A stretch of 13,445 nt of DNA. It comes from Nautiliaceae bacterium (GTDB taxonomy: Bacteria > Campylobacterota > Campylobacteria > Campylobacterales > Nautiliaceae). The first letter of the stretch is position 1. The number at the start of each line of letters is the position of its first letter. This document shows positions 1-5,646 of the stretch, one piece after another. Below the pieces are notes generated by a model, which saw only the letters and a program-made list of their open reading frames with translations, was not told the origin of the DNA and made no database searches. Position numbers and translations under genes: made by a program. Where the stretch lies: the NCBI GenBank assembly GCA_027008345.1, contig JALTBU010000284.1, positions 1-13,445 of the forward strand, read 5' to 3'.

Positions 1-573
1 GAAATATTTAGCGTTGAAGAGATGATAAATCTGTTTGATCCAAAAGATATCAATAAAGCGCCAAGCAGATTTAATAAAGAAAAACTTGATTGGCTAAATA
101 GCCATTATATTAAAAACTCTCCAAATGAAAGACTTGAAAAACTTTTAAGAGATGATTTTGGTATTGATATTATAAATCACGATAAAAAAGAAATTTTAAT
201 AGATGAGCTTAAAGAAAGAGTTAAAACTCTTAAAGAAATGGCTCAGGAGATTGAAAAAATCTTAACTCCTCCAAAAGAATACAATGAAAAAGCAGTTAAA
301 AAATTTATAAAAGATGAGGTTTTAGTAAATTTAAGGGAATTTTTGGTGTTTTTAAATGATAAAGACCCAAAACTGCCAACTGATTGGCACGATATAATGC
401 ATGAATTTTTGGAACTTAAAGAAATAAAACCAAAATTTCTTATGCCACCACTTAGAATTGCAATGGTAGGAGATACAAAAGGAATTGACTTAGCTTCACT
501 TTTAAGTGTATTAGGAAAAGAAGAAGTTAAAAAAAGAATAGCCGCATTATTGGCTAAATTTGAGGTTTTTTAA
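1..573 (+). CDS. gltX: Glutamyl-tRNA synthetase, C-terminal part (5' end outside window)
   Basis: Class I aminoacyl-tRNA synthetase that charges tRNA with glutamate in the cytoplasm. The frame is open from base 1 (EIFSVEEM...), so the ATG at 22 is an internal Met, not the start; about 190 C-terminal residues are present. The stretch FDPKDINKAPSRFN followed by KLDWLN is the characteristic junction between catalytic core and helical anticodon-binding domain of bacterial GltX. Near the end, MPPLRIAMVGDTKG and LGKEEVKKRI match the usual closing segment of the family. The HIGH and KMSKS motifs must lie upstream. Campylobacterota often carry two GltX paralogues, one of which charges tRNA-Gln for later amidation; this fragment does not show which one it is. 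The stop is 6 bases from the stop of the convergent regulator gene. Family assignment is secure. Confidence 0.93.
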   Translation, partial: EIFSVEEMINLFDPKDINKAPSRFNKEKLDWLNSHYIKNSPNERLEKLLRDDFGIDIINHDKKEILIDELKERVKTLKEMAQEIEKILTPPKEYNEKAVKKFIKDEVLVNLREFLVFLNDKDPKLPTDWHDIMHEFLELKEIKPKFLMPPLRIAMVGDTKGIDLASLLSVLGKEEVKKRIAALLAKFEVF

Positions 574-578
574 CCTCA
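561..578. terminator. Hairpin terminator overlapping the gltX stop codon
   Basis: TGAGGTT (561-567) and AACCTCA (572-578) form a perfect 7-bp stem with a 4-nt loop; the gltX stop TAA (571-573) lies across the loop and the 3' arm. On the plus strand it is followed by GTTAATTTTTAT, a modest U-rich tail. On the minus strand the tail is AATTTAGCC, which is poor. It sits between the convergent ends of gltX and the XRE regulator and may serve gltX mainly, perhaps both. Strength is uncertain because the stem is short. Confidence 0.55.
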
Positions 579-579
579 G

Positions 580-1584
580 TTAATTTTTATAATAAAGACC
601 TGAATTAAAACTTGTTAAATGATATGGTTTTAGACTTTGTTTATAAGTTAAAGAAGAGTTTTTAAGGTTATTTAACAGATTTTTAAATTCTTCAATTTGA
701 GCTTTGAATTTTTCATTTTCTATAATTTTTATATTTTTTATCGCATCAAGTGCTTCTTCAAAATCTCCGTTTTCAATGGCATATTTTGCATAAAGTATTT
801 TTTTGTCAAATATTTCATCTTCAACATTATCAAGTATAAGCTGTAAAAAGTGTTTTATTATATTTATTTTTTTCTCTTTGCTTGTAGAAAAAGGAGCAAT
901 AATATCAATTGTATTTTTAATTCTTTTATAAGGTTTTGGCTTAAAGCAATATAAATATCCTTCAAATTCTATTGTTTTTATATTTTTGTCTTTTGGTCTA
1001 AAATTTAAATTATCCGTTCTTTTTACCGTTATGCCTGAATTTATTTCAATTTCTATATCATCATCAAATATATCATCTTCAAAGAATTTGAATCTGCTTT
1101 CAAAATAATGAATTGTAATTATTAAAGTGGCAGTTTTGGTAATAGCTTTATAAATATGGGGTCTATCGGCTCTGAAAGTGTAAATTTCGTTTTTGTTTAA
1201 TATCTTTGGCTCTTCAAAAGGGCCTGTTAGAACTTCTCCTTCAATTAAAAAAATATCTTCTTTTGTATTTTTAGGATGCGGTGTTGCTTTTTGGGTGTGA
1301 TGGTTTTTTAATTTCATTTTATAAACTTCAATATTTTTTTGTTTTTCAATAAGTGTAATTTCAATATTTTCTTCAATAATTTTATCTTCAATAAGTTCTC
1401 CAAAAGGCACGTTAAGTGCATTTGCAATAGCCCAGAGAGTATTAATTGTGGGATTTGTTTTGCCTTCTTCTATGCTTAAAAGATTTGATTTGGAAATTCC
1501 TGCTTTTTTAGCCAGACCGCTTAGTGAATAGTTTTTCTCTTCTCTGAGTGTCTTTATTCTTTTTGCAAGGTTTTGAAGTTTCAT
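580..1584 (-). CDS. XRE-family HTH / cupin transcriptional regulator with long C-terminal extension
   Basis: Predicted DNA-binding regulator of 334 residues. Residues 6-62 are a classic XRE helix-turn-helix (LAKKAGISKSNLLSIEEGKTNP, then LWAIANALNVPFGEL). Residues ~85-160 look like a small cupin: HPKNTKEDIFLIEGEV, then a second half with FRADRPHIYKA, the usual ligand-sensing module of XRE-cupin regulators. Such proteins normally end near 180-190 residues. Here ~170 more follow: an acidic linker (FFEDDIFDDDIEIE), a beta-rich part, and a helical stretch at ~238-310 (KYAIENGDFEEALDAIKNIK) that resembles a single TPR-like helix pair. The ATG has an AAGGAAA Shine-Dalgarno on its own strand. It is divergent from an EamA transporter, whose expression it probably controls together with its own. 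The ligand is unknown; XRE-cupin relatives sense varied small metabolites. Confidence 0.85.
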   Translation of the reverse strand: MKLQNLAKRIKTLREEKNYSLSGLAKKAGISKSNLLSIEEGKTNPTINTLWAIANALNVPFGELIEDKIIEENIEITLIEKQKNIEVYKMKLKNHHTQKATPHPKNTKEDIFLIEGEVLTGPFEEPKILNKNEIYTFRADRPHIYKAITKTATLIITIHYFESRFKFFEDDIFDDDIEIEINSGITVKRTDNLNFRPKDKNIKTIEFEGYLYCFKPKPYKRIKNTIDIIAPFSTSKEKKINIIKHFLQLILDNVEDEIFDKKILYAKYAIENGDFEEALDAIKNIKIIENEKFKAQIEEFKNLLNNLKNSSLTYKQSLKPYHLTSFNSGLYYKN

Positions 1585-1605
1585 AATTTTCCTTGTTTGT
1601 TATTT

Positions 1606-1631
1606 AGAACGAATTTTATTATAATTGTTCT
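1606..1631. promoter_or_regulatory. Divergent overlapping promoters inside an imperfect palindrome (likely XRE operator)
   Basis: The core ATTATAAT (1618-1625) is a perfect 8-bp palindrome, so it gives a consensus TATAAT -10 box on both strands: minus at 1623-1618 for the regulator, plus at 1620-1625 for the transporter. It is flanked symmetrically by AGAAC (1606-1610) and GTTCT (1627-1631), making a 26-bp imperfect dyad. Expected starts are near 1611 (minus, ~27-nt leader) and 1632 (plus, ~137-nt leader). No good -35 is visible on either strand, as is common in Campylobacterota sigma-70 promoters. A repressor bound here would block both genes, the usual arrangement for an autoregulated divergent regulator. 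The dyad and boxes are seen; binding by the XRE protein is inferred. Confidence 0.6.
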
Positions 1632-1768
1632 GTTAATTCAAGCTTTTGTAATAGATACTGACTAAATACATTCAACAAAAGAGCAAATTTTAACGCTTAG
1701 CAAAAGCTAAAAAGTGCACTTGTTTCACTTTATTTAGTTAGTACTAAGTAAAATTTATAAGGAAAAAA
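1632..1768 (+). promoter_or_regulatory. Long, potentially structured 5' leader of the EamA transporter
   Basis: If transcription starts about 7 nt after the plus-strand TATAAT, the leader is ~137 nt, long for this group. TACTGACTAAATA (1656-1668) can pair with TATTTAGTTAGTA (1731-1743) over 13 consecutive positions with one G-U. Inside that stem are TTAGC/GCTAA (1697-1701 with 1706-1710, AAAA loop) and AAAGTG/CACTTT (1711-1716 with 1726-1731, competing for one base with the long stem). AGCTTTTG (1641-1648) can pair instead with CAAAAGCT (1701-1708), or its CTTTTGT part (1643-1649) with ACAAAAG (1675-1681), so the pairings are mutually exclusive. The ribosome site AAGGAA (1759-1764) follows. 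It matches no riboswitch class I know. It may instead be DNA operator half-sites. No U-tract or clear anti-Shine-Dalgarno is seen. Confidence 0.4.
1656..1743. repeat. Long-range inverted repeat, 13-bp arms spaced by 62 bp
   Basis: The arms are 1656-1668 and 1731-1743, identical as inverted copies at 12 of 13 positions. Their centres are 75 bp apart, close to seven helical turns, so they would lie on the same DNA face if each arm were a protein site. The right arm runs into a further 10-bp palindrome, TTAGTACTAA (1738-1747), and AAGTGCACTT (1712-1721) between the arms is also a perfect 10-bp palindrome. Whether this works as RNA stem or paired operators cannot be decided from one sequence. Confidence 0.6.
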
Positions 1769-2605
1769 ATGAAAAGTAAAAAAAGAGGTTTAATAGAAAT
1801 GATTGGTGCTACTTTTATATGGGGCAGTACTCCAATAGTTGGTATTCTCTCAAATCTTCCAAGTCCGGTGTTTGTATTTTTTAGAGTAATTTTTGCATTT
1901 CCTTTTATATTTTATTTTGCCGTAAAGAAAGCCGGGATTAAAGAATTTTTTAAGCTAAAACCTTTTTGGCCTCTTTTAGTAAGTGGTTTTTTTCTTGGGG
2001 TAAATTGGATATTTTTCTTTTGGGCATTAAATCTTACTTCTATTTCAACAGTTGTGGTTTTGTATTATACAGGTCCCATTGTTTCAATTATTTTGGCAAT
2101 AGTGTTTTTAAAAGAGAAATTTAATAAATATATTCTTATAGCAATTATTTTTGCAATTTTAGGAGTTGTAATAAGCAATTTTAATAATGGATTTAAATTT
2201 AATTTAGGGGCTTTTATTGCTTTTTTAGCTGGAATTTCTTATGGGTTTTTGGGATTTTTTTCAAAAATTGCCACAATGCACCATAGAGCCTCAGCGGTTA
2301 CGGCATGGCAGATTTTAATTTCTATATTTTTAACACTGCCTTTTTTATTTTTAAATGATTTTAATTTAACTTTAAAAACGGTTTTTATTGTATTAATTGC
2401 AGGAGTTGTTCATACTGCGTTTGCTCTTTTTCTTTGGTATGATTCATTAAATTTTATAAGTGTGAGTATTGCTTCAATTTTGCAATATCTAGATATATTC
2501 TTTGCTATGGTGTTTGGTATGTTTTTGGCTCAGGTGCCTACTTTTAATCAGTTAATAGGAGGAATTTTAATAGCCTTAGCTGGAGTGGTGGGAACTAAAA
2601 AATAG
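1769..2605 (+). CDS. EamA/DMT-superfamily inner-membrane transporter
   Basis: Drug/metabolite transporter family protein of 278 residues with ten predicted membrane segments (about 8-28, 33-52, 67-86, 94-114, 119-137, 147-166, 178-196, 204-222, 233-253, 262-276). This is two tandem EamA repeats of five helices, the standard size. Repeat 1 opens with GATFIWGSTPI and closes with LKEKFNKYILIAI and GVVISN; repeat 2 shows LWYDSLNFISVSIASILQYLDIFF-type helices in the usual order. Such proteins mostly export amino acids, nucleosides or other metabolites; the substrate here is not recognisable. The ATG has AAGGAA 5 bases upstream. The gene is divergent from the XRE-cupin regulator, which probably senses the exported compound or a precursor. 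Its end overlaps the convergent pbp1A gene by 11 bp. Confidence 0.88.
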   Translation: MKSKKRGLIEMIGATFIWGSTPIVGILSNLPSPVFVFFRVIFAFPFIFYFAVKKAGIKEFFKLKPFWPLLVSGFFLGVNWIFFFWALNLTSISTVVVLYYTGPIVSIILAIVFLKEKFNKYILIAIIFAILGVVISNFNNGFKFNLGAFIAFLAGISYGFLGFFSKIATMHHRASAVTAWQILISIFLTLPFLFLNDFNLTLKTVFIVLIAGVVHTAFALFLWYDSLNFISVSIASILQYLDIFFAMVFGMFLAQVPTFNQLIGGILIALAGVVGTKK

Positions 2606-4541
2606 GGGCTTCGTTTGTAATTTCTCTTTTAGGAGGAGGTGATAGAGGTGTAAATAATTCTTTTTTACCATCTGGTGTAATATAAGTTTTTACTTCTTTT
2701 GGTACTTTAAAACTTCTTTTTAATTCAGGATGAATTTTTAAAAGTCTCTCATAAAAATATTTAAAAGCAGGAGCGGATACTCTTCCTCCTGTCATTCTTT
2801 TACCAAGAGGAGTAGAATCATCATTACCAAACCATATAAGTGTTTCACTGTCCGGTGTAAATCCATCAAACCAGGCGTCTTTGTCTTTATTGGTAGTACC
2901 TGTTTTACCTGCGATTTCTATACCTTTTACAGCTGCTTTTCTTCCTGTTCCTTTTTTTACAACATCTTGTAATATATTAATTATCAAATATGCCTGATAA
3001 TCAGGCTCTATTTCTTCACTTTTATATTCAGGTGTTATATAAATGTTTTCTTGTGGTATTTCTATTTTTTTTACGATATGTACTTTTGTTTTTACTCCGT
3101 AATTGCTAAATATTGTATAAAGTTCACTCATTTTCCACATACTCTCGCCTATACTTCCAAGAACAATGGAAAAATTTTTAGGCATTTTGCTAAAACCGAA
3201 ATGATAAAGTTCTGTTACAATAGTATCAAGACCTAATTCCATTGCAAGATTAATGGTTGCCAAGTTTCTTGAATGAACAAGTGCCTCTCTTAAAGTAATA
3301 AGCCCTAAGGTGTTTTTTTCGTAATTTTTAGGTTTCCAGTATTCATCTTCATCATTGTCAGTATTTTTATCTGTAATTTTAAATTTTCTATTGATATCTG
3401 GTATAAGACTTCCGGGATTAAAACCTTTATTAAGCGCTATTTGGTAAATAAATGGTTTTATTGAACTCCCAAGACTTCTTCTTGATTGATAAGCTCTATT
3501 GAATTTGCTTTTGTTATAATCTACGCCTCCAACTATTGCAAGAACTTCACCGGTTTGTTGATTGATAGTAATCATAGCCCCGTTTAAATTTTTGGGATTT
3601 AATTTAGGATTTAATTTGAGAACTCTTTTATAATTCCATTTGATAGTTTTTTGTGCGAGTTTTTGTATTGGCATATCTATTGTCAGATATATTTTATAAC
3701 CCCTTGTTAGCAAATCAGGATAATTTTTAATAAGCCTTTTAATTGCAGTATCCACTGCATAAGGCGCTTTTGGCTTTACCATATAATTATAAACTTTTGG
3801 TCTTTTTAAAATTGCGTTTTTATATTCATCAGGCGTTATCCATCCAAGGGTATAAAGTCTTTTAAGTATCCAGTCGGCTCTTTTTAAATTAAGTTCATAA
3901 TGTTTTGTCGGGTCATACAAACTAGGACCTTTTGGAAGAGCTATTAACATGGCTATTTCTTTAAGGTTTAAATCCTTTAAGTTTTTATGAAAATATCCCA
4001 TAGCTGCTGTTTTTATTCCATAATATCCATGTCCTAAATATATCTGATTTAGATATCTTTCAAGGATTTCTTCTTTTGAGAGTATATGTTCTATTTTCAT
4101 TGCGATCATCATTTCGGTTAATTTTCTTGTAATTGTTTTTTTTCTGTTTAAATAAATATTTCTTACTAATTGTTGGGTTATTGTAGAAGCTCCTTCGACT
4201 TTTTTTCCGGCTTTTATATCTTTTATTAATGCTCTTATGACGGCATTTATGTTTATACCTGGATGTTCAAAAAAGGAAGTATCCTCAGTGGCAAGAAGTG
4301 TCTCAATTACTCTCCCGGGAATGTCGTTATATTTTACATAGATTCTGTTTTCTTTTGAATATCTAACATCAATTAAATTTCCATTTCTATCATAAAATAA
4401 GGCTGATTGAGGAGGATTATAATTTATGATTTTATCAGCGTTAAAATTTACCGATTTATATAAATCATATAGATAGAAAAACAAAATGGTTAATATTATA
4501 AGACTTAAAATTATAAAAAAAGCAAGGATTTTTTTAATCAT
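2595..4541 (-). CDS. pbpA: Class A penicillin-binding protein 1A (glycosyltransferase and transpeptidase)
   Basis: Bifunctional peptidoglycan synthase: polymerises lipid II and cross-links stem peptides outside the inner membrane. Of 648 residues, 5-29 form an N-terminal membrane anchor. The GT51 domain (~45-220) has the catalytic Glu86 in ATEDTSFFEHPG, the GASTITQQLVRN motif (117-128) and LERYLNQIYLG (160-170). The transpeptidase domain (~320-600) has Ser359 in SSIK (359-362), SRN (424-426) and KTGTT (546-550). All catalytic motifs are intact and the length suits PBP1A of this group. The tail has a short Pro/Lys-rich stretch. Its ATG overlaps the bioF stop (ATGA) with a GGAG site just upstream, so translation is probably coupled to bioF. 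I know the symbols pbpA, mrcA and ponA for this gene; pbpA is used in Campylobacter. Confidence 0.95.
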   Translation of the reverse strand: MIKKILAFFIILSLIILTILFFYLYDLYKSVNFNADKIINYNPPQSALFYDRNGNLIDVRYSKENRIYVKYNDIPGRVIETLLATEDTSFFEHPGININAVIRALIKDIKAGKKVEGASTITQQLVRNIYLNRKKTITRKLTEMMIAMKIEHILSKEEILERYLNQIYLGHGYYGIKTAAMGYFHKNLKDLNLKEIAMLIALPKGPSLYDPTKHYELNLKRADWILKRLYTLGWITPDEYKNAILKRPKVYNYMVKPKAPYAVDTAIKRLIKNYPDLLTRGYKIYLTIDMPIQKLAQKTIKWNYKRVLKLNPKLNPKNLNGAMITINQQTGEVLAIVGGVDYNKSKFNRAYQSRRSLGSSIKPFIYQIALNKGFNPGSLIPDINRKFKITDKNTDNDEDEYWKPKNYEKNTLGLITLREALVHSRNLATINLAMELGLDTIVTELYHFGFSKMPKNFSIVLGSIGESMWKMSELYTIFSNYGVKTKVHIVKKIEIPQENIYITPEYKSEEIEPDYQAYLIINILQDVVKKGTGRKAAVKGIEIAGKTGTTNKDKDAWFDGFTPDSETLIWFGNDDSTPLGKRMTGGRVSAPAFKYFYERLLKIHPELKRSFKVPKEVKTYITPDGKKELFTPLSPPPKREITNEAPIF

Positions 4542-5596
4542 TTATTCTCCAAAAAGTTTATTGTTTTTTGAATGATATCATTATTTATACAGGTTCTTAA
4601 AATAATTCTAAATATCGGTATTTTTACTGTGGGAGGTCTTATTGCTCCTATTAAAATATTTTGATTTTGAAGTTCTTTTTTTTTGTTCATAAGTTCATTT
4701 ATATGATTAGCTTCGATTATTTTTATAAGACTCTCAGTTTTGAATGTTGAAATTTTATCATTTATTTTTTCTTTGTAAAAATCGATGTTTTTTTGAATTT
4801 CTTCAAGTGCAGATTTAGCAAGCAGAATATCCACAGGAGACAGGGCTGTTGTATAGATAATGCTTTTTGCCTTGTTGATTAAAAATTCTGTAATTTCTTT
4901 ATTTGAGAGAATATATGCTCCATAGCTTCCAAGAGCTTTTCCAAGAGTCCCCATTTTAACAGTTTTAGAAGGATTTAAATTATATTCATCTGTAATTCCA
5001 AGAAGTCTTTTGCCACATATTCCCACGCTGTGTGCCTCATCAATTATAAGAGTCCCGATTTGCTGGGCATAATCGGTTATTTCTTTTTTAACTTTATCAC
5101 CTCTCATGGAAAATATCCCCTCAGTAAATACAAAAACCCTGTTGAAATTTTTATAATCACTGCTTTTTTGCATTAAATCATATAAATCATTGTGTTTAAA
5201 AAATCTGATTTCACCCTGGCTCATTTTACTGCCTAGTATCCCGCTTGCGTGATACTCTTCATCAATAAGTGCCAGATCTTTTTTCCTTACAAGTTCAAAC
5301 AACGCTAAATTTGCCAAAAAACCGCTTCCAAGAACAATTCCGTTTTCAAAGTTGTTAAGAGTGCAAAGATATTCTTCAAATTCTTTATGTATTTGGGTGT
5401 AACCATTAACAAGCTGGGAGGCTTTTGCTCCGTGAGACGGCAGATTTAGAGCTTTTTCAAAGGCTTTTTGTCTTATGTGTCTGTTTTCGGAAAGACAAAG
5501 GTAGTCATTGCTTGCCAAATCTATAAAATTATCATAAATTTCTCTTTTTCTTAATCGTCCTTTTTTTTGTAAAACTTTCAGCTCTTTTTTATACAT
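4538..5596 (-). CDS. bioF: 8-amino-7-oxononanoate synthase (PLP alpha-oxoamine synthase)
   Basis: PLP enzyme that condenses pimeloyl-ACP or -CoA with L-alanine, the first step of biotin ring assembly, in the cytoplasm. From the ATG at 5596 it has 352 residues. Visible motifs: LASNDYLCLS (28-37), GSGFLANLALF (90-100), EEYHASGI with the PLP-stacking His116, DEAHSVG (186-192) with the cofactor Asp186, TLGKALGSYG with the Schiff-base Lys220, and IRPPTVK (319-325). A longer reading from a TTG at 5614 is possible but lacks a ribosome site; AAAGAG precedes the ATG, and MYKKELK matches the usual N-terminus. Related enzymes (2-amino-3-ketobutyrate CoA ligase, 5-aminolevulinate synthase) share these motifs and are longer, so BioF is preferred. 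First gene of a two-gene unit with pbp1A; no other biotin genes are in view. Confidence 0.85.
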   Translation of the reverse strand: MYKKELKVLQKKGRLRKREIYDNFIDLASNDYLCLSENRHIRQKAFEKALNLPSHGAKASQLVNGYTQIHKEFEEYLCTLNNFENGIVLGSGFLANLALFELVRKKDLALIDEEYHASGILGSKMSQGEIRFFKHNDLYDLMQKSSDYKNFNRVFVFTEGIFSMRGDKVKKEITDYAQQIGTLIIDEAHSVGICGKRLLGITDEYNLNPSKTVKMGTLGKALGSYGAYILSNKEITEFLINKAKSIIYTTALSPVDILLAKSALEEIQKNIDFYKEKINDKISTFKTESLIKIIEANHINELMNKKKELQNQNILIGAIRPPTVKIPIFRIILRTCINNDIIQKTINFLENK

Positions 5597-5618
5597 ATTT
5601 ACTCTTTTTTGCAATTTA

Positions 5619-5640
5619 GATAAAATTTTACCAAAAAAGG
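5619..5640. promoter_or_regulatory. Shared palindromic -10 region between bioF and alaS, with alaS ribosome site
   Basis: TAAAATTTTA (5621-5630) is a perfect 10-bp palindrome giving TAAAAT on each strand. On the minus strand it is preceded by TGG (5633-5631), making an extended -10 (TGGTAAAAT) for bioF with a predicted ~22-nt leader. On the plus strand TAAAAT (5621-5626) would start alaS near 5633 with a very short leader; the alaS ribosome site AAAAAGG is at 5634-5640. The two polymerases would compete for the same DNA. The minus-strand promoter is the stronger call. Confidence 0.45.
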
Positions 5641-5646
5641 CATTTA

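Noticed and set aside
22..573. Standalone 183-residue protein starting at base 22
   Set aside because: The frame is open to base 1 and the upstream residues continue the GltX pattern, so it is the end of a longer gene.
1714..1737. Tiny leader peptide GTG-CAC-TTG-TTT-CAC-TTT-ATT-TAG in the transporter leader
   Set aside because: No ribosome site precedes the GTG, it is only seven codons, and it sits within predicted stems; chance is likely.
1656..1743. Transcription terminator or tRNA from the long stem
   Set aside because: The stem is AT-rich, its loop is 62 nt and no U-run follows; no T-loop, anticodon arm or 7-bp acceptor is present.
3051..3236. Small open frame on the plus strand inside pbp1A
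   Set aside because: Antisense shadow of a clearly coding gene, no ribosome site and no recognisable protein character. The same applies to the other short frames inside alaS, the kinase, maf and hisH.
5597..5614. TTG start extending bioF by six residues
   Set aside because: No ribosome site upstream of the TTG and it would fall at or before the likely transcript start; the ATG at 5596 fits family N-termini.
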